Of a stretch of 64,000 nucleotides of DNA, positions 1 through 9,058 are shown piece by piece. Made by a program: the position numbers and the translations under genes. Below the pieces are notes generated by a model that did no database searches, was not told the DNA's origin, and was given only the letters and a program-made list of their open reading frames with translations. The DNA is from Pseudomonas putida (lineage in GTDB: Bacteria > Pseudomonadota > Gammaproteobacteria > Pseudomonadales > Pseudomonadaceae), in the NCBI RefSeq assembly GCF_001941965.1, contig NZ_MKZO01000024.1:23895-87894 (forward strand), in the 5' to 3' direction. Each line of letters begins with the position of its first letter. The first letter of the stretch is position 1.

Positions 1-824
1 GGCGTGGCACTGGCCTTGCCGTTGTCGATCGCCAGGCTGTCGCTGCTGCCGAACATCAGCCCCAGGGTGGTATCCGGGCTGTTGCCGAGCAGGCGCGGCT
101 GGCGGCTCATGGCCTGGGCGCCAGGGGTGAAATAGCCGAGGCGGAAGAAGTTGTCCTGGTGCACGCGCTCGGCGAACAGCTCGTCGACCCGGTGCCGGGT
201 CTGTGGACGGTCCTCGTTGCTGCGGTCGACCTGGGCCTCGGCCACGGTGGTCCAGTTGCCGACGCTGCCCTGCCCGCGCAAGGCGTAGCGGCCGACGGTT
301 TCCTCGCCGTCACGGCTGAGGTTGAGCTGGTTGCGCAGGATCACGCCCTGGCTGCCCTGCTCGGGCAATGGGTGCCAGGCGGCCTGCTGGTCGCGTTCGG
401 CGTTGCGGGTGAGGATCGACAGTTGCGAGTTGGCCAGGCTGTAGTGCACCGCCAGCAGGTCCTGGGGGCAGGCCTTGATGCAATTGCCCAGGGCCTGGCC
501 GGCCCGCAGCACCTCGCCCCAGCGCTGGCGCACGGTATCTGGCTCCCGGCTTTCGTGGGTATCGGTGAACTCCAGCAGCTGGACCCGCTCGTCACGGCTG
601 AGTACCACCATGGCTTCACCGAGCAGGCGACCGTCGAGGTCGATGCGCACGGCCAGGGGTACGTCGAAAAAGTGCTCGTCGAATTCCTTCGGCAATCCTT
701 CGGCCTGCCGCAGGATGCCAAGCTGACTGGTATTCCCCGTCTCTTCCCTGGCGCTGACCTCGGTCAGCCAGGCGGCGGCCACGCAGCAGCCCACCGCCAT
801 TCGTATGGATGTCGCAAGAGACAT
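1..824 (-). CDS. CS1/CFA-I type (alpha) fimbrial usher, 5' part only
   Basis: Open reading frame on the minus strand that starts at 824 and runs off the window, so about the first 274 residues are present. It opens with a signal peptide (MSLATSIRMAVGCC..., probable cut after VSA). The mature part continues with LPKEFDEHFFDVPLAVRIDLDGR and later GRVDELFAERVHQDNFFRLGYF. That N-terminal pattern, a short domain announcing an outer-membrane barrel that exports pilin, fits the CooC/CfaC/TcfC-like usher family rather than classical FimD. The pilin gene lies 103 bp upstream on the same strand, supporting an operon. The chaperone and tip adhesin genes would lie beyond the left edge. Family assignment is by context and visible pattern; the diagnostic C-terminal domain is outside the window. 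Confidence 0.72.
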   Translation of the reverse strand, partial: MSLATSIRMAVGCCVAAAWLTEVSAREETGNTSQLGILRQAEGLPKEFDEHFFDVPLAVRIDLDGRLLGEAMVVLSRDERVQLLEFTDTHESREPDTVRQRWGEVLRAGQALGNCIKACPQDLLAVHYSLANSQLSILTRNAERDQQAAWHPLPEQGSQGVILRNQLNLSRDGEETVGRYALRGQGSVGNWTTVAEAQVDRSNEDRPQTRHRVDELFAERVHQDNFFRLGYFTPGAQAMSRQPRLLGNSPDTTLGLMFGSSDSLAIDNGKASAT

Positions 825-863
825 GTGTGATTGCTCGTCGCGGATGGAGGCAACTCCAACCAC

Positions 864-896
864 CCCCGGCCCGGCATGGGGAGCGCCGGACCGGGG
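864..896 (-). terminator. GC-rich hairpin between pilin and usher genes
   Basis: Inverted repeat CCCCGGTCCGGC ... GCCGGGCCGGGG (minus strand) with a 9-nt loop and one T-G wobble, giving a 12-bp stem. No long T run follows on the minus strand. It lies between the pilin stop and the usher start, so it is better read as an intra-operon partial terminator or mRNA stabiliser that keeps pilin above usher than as a complete end of transcription. Function is inferred. Confidence 0.55.
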
Positions 897-927
897 ACGA
901 TTGGAAAAGGGAGGGACTGGCCCGGAT

Positions 928-1410
928 TTACTCGGCGGTGGTTTCGAACATCATGTTGACCACGCCCAGGTAGTTGCCCGGGGTGTAGCCACCGGTGCCT
1001 GCGGCCTTGGCGGCCACTTCGAAGCCGACGATGGCGCCGGGGGCGGCCTGTTCCTGGCTGATGACCTCGGCGGAGGTCAGGGTCAGGGACTTGCCGGCGA
1101 CGCTGACTTCGAGGCCGATGGTGTCGGCGCCGCTGGTGATGGTCGCCGGGTTGGTCAGGTAGGCCGAGATCGGTCCGGTGGTGCTGCGTACCTGGAGTTG
1201 CTTGCGGATCGGTTGCAGGGTTTGCTGGAACGAGTTCCAGGCCATGTCCTGCGGCTCGTTCATCCAGTTGCCGCCTACCGGCTCGACGTAGAAGCTTTCG
1301 GTCGGGATGGTGGCGGTCACGGTGACCTGTTTCTCGATCGGGTCGGCCGCCACGGCGGTACCGGCCGCCATCATCAGTGCCAGTGGGAGTGCGAGAACGC
1401 TGTATTTCAT
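928..1410 (-). CDS. CS1-type fimbrial major subunit (pilin)
   Basis: 160-residue secreted protein. The start at 1410 is preferred because AAGGAA stands just upstream and residues 1-22 form a clean signal peptide (MKYSVLALPLALMMAAGTAVAA). The mature protein begins DPIEKQVTVTATIPTESFYVEP and ends VVNMMFETTAE. This N-terminal beta strand, a mature length near 140 residues and the absence of the cysteine pair of type 1 pilins match CfaB/CooA-type major subunits of the alpha-fimbrial class. Such subunits polymerise on the cell surface through donor-strand exchange. The usher gene follows downstream. Regulation is not evident; the 395 bp upstream carry only a REP-like inverted pair. Confidence 0.8.
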   Translation of the reverse strand: MKYSVLALPLALMMAAGTAVAADPIEKQVTVTATIPTESFYVEPVGGNWMNEPQDMAWNSFQQTLQPIRKQLQVRSTTGPISAYLTNPATITSGADTIGLEVSVAGKSLTLTSAEVISQEQAAPGAIVGFEVAAKAAGTGGYTPGNYLGVVNMMFETTAE

Positions 1411-1605
1411 GACCAATTTCCTTGTTGGGTGGCAAATTTTCCGGTAGTCCGGCAATGGCGCCGGACGGAGCGGATTATTCGCTAACAGGGGAAATGGCTT
1501 ACATCAGACATATCCCAGCGAGACGAGGAAATTTCCCACCGTCGTCCGCTGAAAGGTGATTGGAGACTACCCGTGGGGTGGTAGGACATACGGATACCGC
1601 GATCC

Positions 1606-1786
1606 GTGTAGGAGCTGGTTTACCTGCGATGGACCGCGTTAGCGGTCCCAAAACCTGCCACTCCGAGCATCTGGAGGAATGCCATTCGAAAGTTGCTGTG
1701 AATCCAGGATTTCACATGACACCGACTCGTGCGGGATGGTTTTGGGACCGCTACGCGGTCCATCGCAGGTAAACCAGCTCCTACAC
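1606..1786. repeat. Inverted pair of REP-like sequences (GTGTAGGAGCTGGTTTACC type)
   Basis: Two arms of about 46 nt in inverted orientation (1606-1651 and 1740-1786), differing mainly by one base in the GGACCGCGT(T)AGCGGTCC segment, each with its own small palindrome. They occupy most of the 395-bp gap 1411-1805 between the pilin start and the upstream kinase stop. The core differs from the GCTTGCCAGC-type REPs elsewhere in this window, so this is a separate REP subfamily. No gene was seen in the gap. Confidence 0.8.
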
Positions 1787-1805
1787 CGACCGAGTGGGAT
1801 TCAGT

Positions 1806-3101
1806 TCAGTGTTTTGGCAGGAAGATGCTGAAACGCGCCCCGCCCAGCGCCGACTGCCCGACCGTCAACACCCCGCCCTGGCTCTCGATCACCCGTCGGC
1901 TGATCGCCAGCCCCAGGCCAAAGCCGCCAGTGGCCCGGTCGCGACTGCGATCCAGGCGGTAGAACGGCTGGAAGATCTGCTCGCGCTCCTGCTCGGGAAT
2001 GCCGATGCCGTCATCCTCCACGGTGATCAGGCAGTTGCCCTGCCCGTCCAGGCTCAGCTCGAGGACCAGGCGCCGGTGGCAATAGCGCATGGCATTGCGG
2101 ATCAGGTTCTGCACCGCGCGGGCGGTCATGCGTGGATCGAGGGCGAAGCGCTGCTCGCCGCCACCGCGTACTTCCCAGCAGATATCCCGGCTGTCCAGTT
2201 CTTCGGCAAAGCTGCCGAGGATGCTGTCGACGAACTCCAGCAGCGACACCTCGACCCGCTCGACGCTCTGTCCCGGCGTCTGCAACCGGCTATAGGACAG
2301 CAGCTCGAGTACCAGCTCATCCAGTTCGCGCACATGCCCGACCAGTTGCATCAAACGCTTGCGGCTGGCCGCCGGCAGTTCGTCGTAGAGCAGCACCAGG
2401 CCGAAATCCAGGCGGGTCAATGGCGTGCGCAATTCATGGGAGACCGCATTGAGCAGCTCGCGCTGCTGGGTCAGCAAGTGCTCCAGGTCCTGGGCCATGG
2501 TGTCGAACACCGCCGCCAGCGCACCGATGTTGGAGCGCGGCGAGATCAGGGTGCGCTCGGAGAGCTGGCCGCGACCGAGCAATTGCGCGGTGGCCTTGAG
2601 CCGTTGCAGGTCGCGCCAGTGCGGCCACAGCCAGAGCAGCAGGCAACCGAGCAGCGCAGCACCGATCAGTACGGTGATGCCCCACGACAGCAGGTTGATA
2701 TCGAACGGATCCGGCGGATTGCGCAAGGCGACCAGCCACTGACCACCGAGGGGCGCAATGGCGGTGTCGTAGTAGCCCCAGTCGCCCAGGCGCACCACGT
2801 TGTGACCGGCGTCGAGACGCTCGCGCTCTTCATCGCTCAGGTCCAGTTGCTCGCGGGTGCGCAGCTCGATGGCCAGGGGCGCGAAGTCCGCCGCCAGCGC
2901 CTCTGCCACCCGCGGCCATTCATTCTCCGGCGTCTGGCGGAACTGCTTGACGATCAGGCTCTGCACGCCCCGGGCCTGATCGAGGTTGTAGGCCACGTAA
3001 CGGTCGTTGAACAGATGCAGGATCGCGTCCGGGATCAGGAAGATACCGCCGGCATAGGCAATGATGGTCAGCAGGTACAGGCGAATCAGGATCTTCAGCA
3101 T
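1806..3101 (-). CDS. Sensor histidine kinase, RstB-like
   Basis: 431-residue inner-membrane kinase. TM1 covers about residues 5-25 and TM2 about 137-160, enclosing a periplasmic sensor of about 110 residues. A HAMP-like linker follows (PHWRDLQRL... about 160-210), then the H box SHELRTP with His222 as the phosphorylation site. Next are the N box QNLIRNAMRYCHRR, the G1 box DDGIGIP and the G2 box GGFGLGLA, so the catalytic core is complete. Layout and the PHWRDL/RYCHRR segments resemble E. coli RstB. The gene follows its response regulator with a 9-bp gap, so the pair should be co-transcribed. The signal is unknown. The pair is divergent from an RND pump operon, which suggests but does not prove that it controls the pump. 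Confidence 0.88.
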   Translation of the reverse strand: MLKILIRLYLLTIIAYAGGIFLIPDAILHLFNDRYVAYNLDQARGVQSLIVKQFRQTPENEWPRVAEALAADFAPLAIELRTREQLDLSDEERERLDAGHNVVRLGDWGYYDTAIAPLGGQWLVALRNPPDPFDINLLSWGITVLIGAALLGCLLLWLWPHWRDLQRLKATAQLLGRGQLSERTLISPRSNIGALAAVFDTMAQDLEHLLTQQRELLNAVSHELRTPLTRLDFGLVLLYDELPAASRKRLMQLVGHVRELDELVLELLSYSRLQTPGQSVERVEVSLLEFVDSILGSFAEELDSRDICWEVRGGGEQRFALDPRMTARAVQNLIRNAMRYCHRRLVLELSLDGQGNCLITVEDDGIGIPEQEREQIFQPFYRLDRSRDRATGGFGLGLAISRRVIESQGGVLTVGQSALGGARFSIFLPKH

Positions 3102-3110
3102 GGCCCGTCC

Positions 3111-3812
3111 TCAGACTTCCCATTCCACGCGACTGAACAGATAGCCCTTGCCCCACACCGTCTTGATCTTGCGCGCTTCGCCGGCATTGTCGTCGAACTT
3201 GCGGCGCAGCTTGGAGATGGCCACGTCCACCGAACGGTCGGTGCCGTTGAACTCGATGCCGCGCAGGTGCTGGAGGATGTGGTCGCGGCTGAGCACCGTG
3301 CCGGCGTTCTTCGCCAGCACCACCAGCAGGTTGAACTCGCCGCTGGAAAGCTCCACCGGCAGGCCGCGCCAGGTCACAGTGCGTTCGGCCAGGTCGATGG
3401 ACAACCCGCCGACCAGCAGGCGGTCGCTCTCCAGGTGCGGCTCGGCGATGCTGCTGCGGCGCAGCAAGGTGCGCACCCGGGCCAGCAGAACACGGGGCTC
3501 GCAGGGTTTGCTGACGTAATCGTCGGCGCCCATTTCCAGGCCGAGGACCTGGTCATGGCTATCGTCGCGGGCGGTGAGCATCAGGATCGGCAGGGTCTGC
3601 GATTCGGCGCGCAACAGCCGGCACACCTGCAATCCATCGAGACCCGGCAGCATCAGGTCGAGGATCACCAGGTCAGGCCTGTCCCGGCGCACCTGCTCCA
3701 GCACCTGGTCGCCGCGGGCAATGACGCTCACGGTGAAACCATTGCGTTGCAGGTAGCTGGCAATCAGCTCGGACAGGGCGCAGTCGTCTTCGACCAGAAG
3801 GATGTTGGGCAT
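3111..3812 (-). CDS. OmpR-family response regulator, RstA-like
   Basis: 233 residues. The receiver domain (1-120) has the acidic pair ED at 8-9, phosphoacceptor Asp52 in VILDLMLPG and the conserved Lys in SKPCEP. The C-terminal winged helix (about 135-230) has the family signature FNGTDRSVDVAISKLRRKF...KTVWGKGYLF. It is the first gene of a two-gene operon with the downstream kinase. The 160-bp divergent region shared with the efflux operon holds an AT-rich stretch with AAGAA-GTTAT-TTCTT at 3870-3884, a possible but unproven binding site. Target genes are inferred from position only. Confidence 0.88.
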   Translation of the reverse strand: MPNILLVEDDCALSELIASYLQRNGFTVSVIARGDQVLEQVRRDRPDLVILDLMLPGLDGLQVCRLLRAESQTLPILMLTARDDSHDQVLGLEMGADDYVSKPCEPRVLLARVRTLLRRSSIAEPHLESDRLLVGGLSIDLAERTVTWRGLPVELSSGEFNLLVVLAKNAGTVLSRDHILQHLRGIEFNGTDRSVDVAISKLRRKFDDNAGEARKIKTVWGKGYLFSRVEWEV

Positions 3813-3972
3813 GGTTTGGCTTGATCGGGTGGGCAGGAAAAGTCGGCAGGATATAGAACCCGGAAAGGTAAGAAGTTATTTCTTCACACTTTTTAACAGA
3901 CGTTCTACAGAGCTTCACAGCCCGATGCCGGGCGGCTGCGTACCATGCGACGGTCATTTATGGAAGATCCCT

Positions 3973-5151
3973 ATGTTTCCTTCAAGTCCCGTCCGTCTGC
4001 GCCTGCTGCCCCTCGCCGCCGCCTTTCTTCTGCTTGCCGCCTGTGGTGATGAACAGGCTGGCGAAGAGGCCCAAATGCCCACGCCCAATGTCTCGGTGGA
4101 GACCGTGCAGGTCCAGGCGCTGGCGATCAGCAGCGAACTGTCCGGTCGCATCCAGGCGCCGCGTATCGCCGAGGTGCGGGCGCGGGTCGCCGGGGTCGTG
4201 CTCAAGCGTGAATACCGTGAAGGCAGCGATGTGAAACAGGGCGACGTGCTGTTCCGCATCGACCCGGCACCCTTCCAGGCCGACTACGACAGTGCCCGCG
4301 CGACCTTGGCCAAAGCCGAGGCGACCCGCTACCAGGCGAAGCTGCAGGATGAGCGCTACGCCGAGCTGATCGCGATCAATGCCGTCAGTCGCCAGGACCG
4401 CGACAACGCCCGTGCCGCCGCGATGCAAGCGGATGCCGATGTCGCGGCGGCCAAGGCTGCCGTGGAGCGGGCGCGCCTGAACCTCGGCTATGCCACGGTC
4501 ACCGCGCCGATTTCCGGGCGCATTGGCCGTGCCCTGGTCACCGAGGGCGCACTGGTCGGACAGAACGAAACCACGGCCCTGGCGACCATCCAGCAACTCG
4601 ACCCTATCCACGCCGACGTGACCCAGTCGACCCGCGAGATCAACGCCCTGCGCCGTTCGTTGCGGGCTGGCGAGTTGCAGCAGGTCGGCCAGGACCAGGC
4701 CAAGGTCACCCTGATCCAGGATGACGGCACGCCCTACCCGCTGCCCGGCAAGCTGCTGTTCTCGGATATCGCCGTGGACCAGAGCACCGGGCAGATCACC
4801 CTGCGCAGCGAGTTCCCCAACCCGGATCTTGACCTGCTGCCAGGCAGCTTTATCCGCGTGCGCGTCGAGCAGGCGGTGCAGCCCAAGGGCATCAGCGTGC
4901 CGCAACAGGCGATCCTGCGCGACAGCGCCGGGCAGCCGCGGGTATTGGTGGTGGATGGCGAGCAGCGCATCGTCGAACGCCCGGTGCTGCTCGGTGCCGC
5001 GCAGAACAACCGCTGGATCGTCAGCGACGGCCTGAACCCGGGCGAACGCGTGGTCACCGAGGGCCTGCAACACGTCAAGGCCGGTGATCAGGTGCAGGTC
5101 ACGCCCGCCGCCGGAGCCCGGCAGCCCATCGTCCAGACTTCCGGCCAGTGA
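3973..5151 (+). CDS. RND efflux periplasmic adaptor lipoprotein (MexA/AcrA family)
   Basis: 392 residues. The start at 3973 is chosen because it directly precedes a lipoprotein signal (MFPSSPVRLRLLPLAAA then LLLAAC with lipidated Cys24). The usual order follows: barrel/lipoyl half RVAGVVLKREYREGSDVKQGDVLFRID, an alpha-helical hairpin rich in Ala/Gln (about 100-165), the second lipoyl half TVTAPISGRIGRALVTEGALVG, then the beta-barrel and membrane-proximal domains. The protein bridges the inner-membrane pump to an outer-membrane channel. The pump gene follows after 11 bp. No channel gene accompanies them, so an OprM/TtgC-type channel encoded elsewhere is expected to complete the tripartite system. 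Confidence 0.9.
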   Translation: MFPSSPVRLRLLPLAAAFLLLAACGDEQAGEEAQMPTPNVSVETVQVQALAISSELSGRIQAPRIAEVRARVAGVVLKREYREGSDVKQGDVLFRIDPAPFQADYDSARATLAKAEATRYQAKLQDERYAELIAINAVSRQDRDNARAAAMQADADVAAAKAAVERARLNLGYATVTAPISGRIGRALVTEGALVGQNETTALATIQQLDPIHADVTQSTREINALRRSLRAGELQQVGQDQAKVTLIQDDGTPYPLPGKLLFSDIAVDQSTGQITLRSEFPNPDLDLLPGSFIRVRVEQAVQPKGISVPQQAILRDSAGQPRVLVVDGEQRIVERPVLLGAAQNNRWIVSDGLNPGERVVTEGLQHVKAGDQVQVTPAAGARQPIVQTSGQ

Positions 5152-5162
5152 GGGCCTGATCC

Positions 5163-8100
5163 ATGCCACGGTTTTTCATTGATCGCCCGGTGTTCGCCTG
5201 GGTGGTCGCCCTGTTCATCCTTCTCGCCGGCGCCCTGGCCCTGCCCAAGCTGCCGGTAGCCCAGTACCCCAACGTTGCGCCGCCGCAGGTGGAAATCTAC
5301 GCGGTGTACCCCGGCGCTTCGGCGCAAACCATGGACGACAGCGTGGTCAGCCTGATCGAGCAGGAGCTCAACGGTGCCGACCACCTGCTGTATTTCCAGT
5401 CCCAGAGCAGCCTGGGCAGCGCCACCATCACCGCCACCTTCGAGCCCGGGACCAACCCGGAACTGGCCCAGGTGGATGTGCAGAACCGCCTGAAGATCGT
5501 CGAGTCGCGACTGCCCCGGGCCGTGACCCAGCAAGGCTTGCAGGTGGAGAAAGTGTCCACTGGTTTCCTCCTGCTGGTGACCCTGGCCTCCGAGGACCCG
5601 CGCCTGGACGAAACCGCGCTGAGTGATTTTCTGGCGCGCAACGTGATGAACGAGATCCGCCGCCTGCCCGGCGTCGGCAAGGCGCAGTTGTATGGTTCGG
5701 AGCGGGCCATGCGCATCTGGATCGATCCGCAGAAGCTGATTGCGTTCAACCTCACGCCTGAGGACGTCAATACCGCTGTTGCGGCGCAGAACGCCCAGGT
5801 CGCTCCGGGCAGCATCGGCGACCTGCCCGGCCGCCCGGGTCAGGAAATCACCGCCAACGTGCTGGTCAAGGGGCAACTGTCGAGCCCGGAAGAGTTCGCC
5901 GCCATCGTCCTGCGCGCCAATCCGGACGGTTCCAGCGTGACCATCGGCGATGTCGCCCGGGTCGAGATCGGCGCCCAGGAATACCAGTTCGGCACCCGCC
6001 TCAACGGCAAGGCCGCCACCGCCTTCAGCGTGCAACTGGCACCCGGCGCCAACGCCATGCAGACCGCGACCCTGGTCCGCGAGAAGATGGACGACCTGTC
6101 GCGCTACTTCCCGCCCGGCGCGAAGTACGACATCCCCTATGACACCTCGCCCTTCGTCAAGGTCTCCATTACCCAGGTGATCCACACCCTGGGCGAGGCC
6201 ATGGTCCTGGTGTTCCTGGTGATGCTGCTGTTCCTGCAGAACATCCGCTACACCCTGATCCCGACCCTGGTGGTGCCGGTAGCGCTGATGGGCACCTTCG
6301 CCGCCATGCTCGCCCTGGGCTTTTCGATCAACGTCCTGACCCTGTTCGGCATGGTCCTGGCCATCGGCATCCTGGTGGACGACGCCATCGTCGTGGTGGA
6401 GAACGTCGAGCGGATCATGATGGAGGAAGGCCTCCCGCCGAAAGAAGCCACGCGCAAGGCCATGGGCCAGATCAGCGGCGCCATCGTCGGCATTACCGTG
6501 GTGCTGGTGGCGGTATTCCTGCCGATGGCCTTCATGAGCGGTTCGGTGGGGGTGATCTACCAGCAGTTCTCCATGTCCATGGCGGTGTCGATCCTGTTCT
6601 CGGCGTTCCTCGCCCTGAGCCTGACCCCGGCCCTGTGCGCCACCCTGCTCAAGCCGGTGGCCAAGGGCGAGCACCATGAACGGCGCGGCCTGTATGGCTG
6701 GTTCAACCGCCGCTTCGAGGCGATGAGCAACGGCTACCAGCGCTGGGTGGTGCACGCGATCGCGCGCAGCGGGCGCTACCTGCTGGTCTATGCCGTGCTG
6801 TTCGGCGCATTGATCTTCAGCTTTGGCCAGTTGCCGTCGTCGTTCCTGCCGACCGAGGACCAGGGCTACACCATTACCGACGTACAGTTGCCGCCGGGGG
6901 CCAGCCGTGAGCGGACCGAACAGGTGGCGGCGCAGATCGAAGAGCACAACGCGGCGGAGCCGGGTGTCGGCAATACCACGGTGATCCTTGGCTTCAGCTT
7001 CTCCGGCAACGGGCAGAACGCGGCGCTGGTGTTCACCACGCTCAAGGACTGGTCGGAACGGGCCGCGGATGACGCCGCCGCGGCGATTGCCGAGCGCGCC
7101 ACCATCGCCTTCAGCCAGTTCAAGAACGCCATTGCCTACTCGGTGCTGCCGCCGCCGGTGGACGGCCTGGGCACCTCGACCGGCTTCGAGTTCCGTCTGC
7201 AGGACCGTGGCGGCCTGGGCTATGCCCGGCTGATGGCGGCCCGCGACCAGTTGCTCGCCGCTGCGGAAAAAAGCCCGGTGCTGGTCAACGTGCGCGAAAG
7301 CGCCCTGGCGGAAAGCCCGCAGGTGCAGCTGGAAATCGACCGCAAGCAGGCCAATGCCCTGGGCGTGTCCTTCGCCGATATCGGCACGGTGCTGAATACC
7401 GCAGTGGGTTCCAGCTACGTCAACGACTTCCCCAACCAGGGGCGCATGCAGCGGGTGGTGGTGCAGGCCGAAGGCGACAGCCGCAGCCAGGTCGAGGACC
7501 TGCTGAAGATCCATGTGCGCAACAGCAGCGGCAAGATGGTCCCGCTGGCGGCTTTCGCCAAGGCGCAGTGGGTGTCCGGGCCGGTGCAACTGACCCGCTA
7601 CAACGGCTATCCGGCGATTGCCGTCAGCGGCGAGCCCGCTGCGGGCCACAGCTCGGGTGAAGCCATGGCGGAAATCGAGCGCCTGGTAAGTGAGCTGCCA
7701 TTGGGCTTCGGCCTGGAATGGACCGGTCTGTCCTTGCAGGAGCGTTTGTCCGGCAGCCAGGCGCCGCTGTTGATGGGCCTGTCGTTGCTGGTGGTGTTCC
7801 TCTGCCTGGCGGCGCTGTATGAAAGCTGGTCGATCCCGACTTCGGTGCTGCTGGTGGTGCCGCTGGGGATTCTCGGGGCGGTGCTGGCAGTGACTCTGCG
7901 CGGCCTGCCTAACGATGTGTTCTTCAAGGTTGGCCTGATCACCTTGATTGGTCTCTCGGCAAAGAACGCCATCCTGATCATCGAGTTCGCCAAGAGCCTG
8001 GTGGATGAAGGTCATGACCTGGTGGATGCGACGGTGCGGGCAGCGCGCCTGCGCTTGCGGCCGATCGTGATGACGTCGCTGGCGTTCATTCTCGGCGTGG

Positions 8101-8285
8101 TGCCGTTGGCCATCGCTACCGGGGCCAGTTCGGCGAGCCAGCAGGCGATTGGTACCGGTGTGGTCGGCGGGATGCTCACTGCGACCCTGGCGGTGGTGTT
8201 CGTGCCGGTGTTCTTCGTGGTGGTGATGCGGGTGACGGGGTATCAGAAGAAGACTGAGGCGCTTGCGGGCGAAGTGAACTCCTGA
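5163..8285 (+). CDS. RND multidrug efflux transporter, HAE1 family
   Basis: 1040 residues, the usual length for AcrB/MexB/MexY proteins. It opens with the conserved cytoplasmic start MPRFFIDRPVFAWVVALFI and PVAQYPNVAPP. The proton-relay segment AIGILVDDAIVVVENVERI has the Asp-Asp pair of TM4, and the TM10-11 Lys is in IGLSAKNAILIIEFAK. The two large periplasmic loops and 12 predicted membrane segments are present without interruption. It forms a proton-driven trimer with the upstream adaptor. Specific drugs cannot be deduced from sequence, and which named Pseudomonas pump (MexXY, MexVW or another) it corresponds to is left open. Confidence 0.92.
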   Translation: MPRFFIDRPVFAWVVALFILLAGALALPKLPVAQYPNVAPPQVEIYAVYPGASAQTMDDSVVSLIEQELNGADHLLYFQSQSSLGSATITATFEPGTNPELAQVDVQNRLKIVESRLPRAVTQQGLQVEKVSTGFLLLVTLASEDPRLDETALSDFLARNVMNEIRRLPGVGKAQLYGSERAMRIWIDPQKLIAFNLTPEDVNTAVAAQNAQVAPGSIGDLPGRPGQEITANVLVKGQLSSPEEFAAIVLRANPDGSSVTIGDVARVEIGAQEYQFGTRLNGKAATAFSVQLAPGANAMQTATLVREKMDDLSRYFPPGAKYDIPYDTSPFVKVSITQVIHTLGEAMVLVFLVMLLFLQNIRYTLIPTLVVPVALMGTFAAMLALGFSINVLTLFGMVLAIGILVDDAIVVVENVERIMMEEGLPPKEATRKAMGQISGAIVGITVVLVAVFLPMAFMSGSVGVIYQQFSMSMAVSILFSAFLALSLTPALCATLLKPVAKGEHHERRGLYGWFNRRFEAMSNGYQRWVVHAIARSGRYLLVYAVLFGALIFSFGQLPSSFLPTEDQGYTITDVQLPPGASRERTEQVAAQIEEHNAAEPGVGNTTVILGFSFSGNGQNAALVFTTLKDWSERAADDAAAAIAERATIAFSQFKNAIAYSVLPPPVDGLGTSTGFEFRLQDRGGLGYARLMAARDQLLAAAEKSPVLVNVRESALAESPQVQLEIDRKQANALGVSFADIGTVLNTAVGSSYVNDFPNQGRMQRVVVQAEGDSRSQVEDLLKIHVRNSSGKMVPLAAFAKAQWVSGPVQLTRYNGYPAIAVSGEPAAGHSSGEAMAEIERLVSELPLGFGLEWTGLSLQERLSGSQAPLLMGLSLLVVFLCLAALYESWSIPTSVLLVVPLGILGAVLAVTLRGLPNDVFFKVGLITLIGLSAKNAILIIEFAKSLVDEGHDLVDATVRAARLRLRPIVMTSLAFILGVVPLAIATGASSASQQAIGTGVVGGMLTATLAVVFVPVFFVVVMRVTGYQKKTEALAGEVNS

Positions 8286-8306
8286 AGATGTGAGGCTGGT
8301 TGTACC

Positions 8307-8389
8307 GGCCTCATCGCTGGCAAGCCAGCTCCCACAGGGTCCGCGGTGAATGCGATCCCTGTGGGAGCTGGCTTGCCAGCGATGAGGCC
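8307..8389. repeat. REP doublet (inverted pair)
   Basis: Two inverted copies of the GCTGGCTTGCCAGC-type REP separated by about 20 nt, between the efflux pump stop and mobA. The pair can fold into one long hairpin, the REPIN arrangement known from Pseudomonas. It may end or stabilise the efflux transcript; that role is not shown here. Confidence 0.9.
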
Positions 8390-8464
8390 CTCAAGAACAA
8401 CACAGTTGAAACCTGCCATCGCCCATGGGATGGTGCCAGCCTTGACCTGCCGGAAGCCCTGCCC

Positions 8465-9058
8465 ATGAGCAACACCCTCCCCCCCTGCTCCATCCTCATC
8501 CTCGCCGGCGGCCGCGGCCAGCGCATGGGAGGGCGGGACAAGGGGTTGCTGGAGTGGCGCGGCGAGCCGATGGTCGCCCATCTGCATCGCACCCTGCGCC
8601 CGCTGACCGACGACCTGATCATTTCCTGCAACCGCAACCTCGAGGCCTACCGCCCCTACGCCGACACCCTGGTGCAGGATGCCGAAGGCGACTTTCCCGG
8701 CCCTTTCGCGGGGGTGTTGGCCGGCCTGGCGGTAGCCCGGCATGACTGGCTGCTGGTGCTGGCCTGCGATGCACCGAAGGTCGATCGAGCGTTGCTGGAG
8801 TCGCTGCTGAAGCTGGCCAGCGACGCCCATGCCCCGGCCATGGTCCGCCAGGGCAGCCATTGGCAGCCCATGTTCAGCCTGATCCCGCGCACACTCACAG
8901 CCACACTTTCAGCCGCCTGGGAAAGTGGCGAACGTAGTCTGTCGTGGGTGTTGCGCGGCGGGCCCTTGCTGGCTCTGGAATGTGCCGAAGACGATCCCCG
9001 GCTGGCCAACTTTAATACGCCCGATTACCTGGACGATCCTGCTTCAGCGCAGCCGTGA
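8465..9058 (+). CDS. mobA: Molybdenum cofactor guanylyltransferase
   Basis: 197 residues. MobA transfers GMP from GTP to molybdopterin to make the bis-MGD cofactor in the cytoplasm. The nucleotide-binding loop [21 protein letters not shown] is at residues 12-32 (LAGG..RMGG..K is the family signature). [13 protein letters not shown] and the metal-binding Asp in LACDAP follow. The start at 8465 is chosen because everything upstream in frame is translated REP sequence. The gene overlaps tail to tail by 15 bp with the convergent MarR-type gene. No other moa/moe gene is nearby. Confidence 0.9.
   Translation: MSNTLPPCSILILAGGRGQRMGGRDKGLLEWRGEPMVAHLHRTLRPLTDDLIISCNRNLEAYRPYADTLVQDAEGDFPGPFAGVLAGLAVARHDWLLVLACDAPKVDRALLESLLKLASDAHAPAMVRQGSHWQPMFSLIPRTLTATLSAAWESGERSLSWVLRGGPLLALECAEDDPRLANFNTPDYLDDPASAQP

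Noticed and set aside
1560..1772. Short plus-strand frames in the 1.4-1.8 kb gap
   Set aside because: They translate the REP-like arms (GAGLPAMDRVSGPK and its partner) and nothing else.
1794..3824. Very long plus-strand open frame opposite the kinase and response regulator
   Set aside because: It is the antisense of two genes with complete kinase and receiver motifs; its product is Gln/His/Ala-rich low-complexity sequence typical of GC-rich antisense frames.
5088..8015. 975-codon minus-strand open frame opposite the RND pump
   Set aside because: Antisense of a fully conserved pump gene; product dominated by His, Gln, Arg and Asp without any domain.
8300..8464. N-terminal extension of mobA
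   Set aside because: The added residues ([18 protein letters not shown]) are translated REP DNA; the MobA fold begins at 8465.
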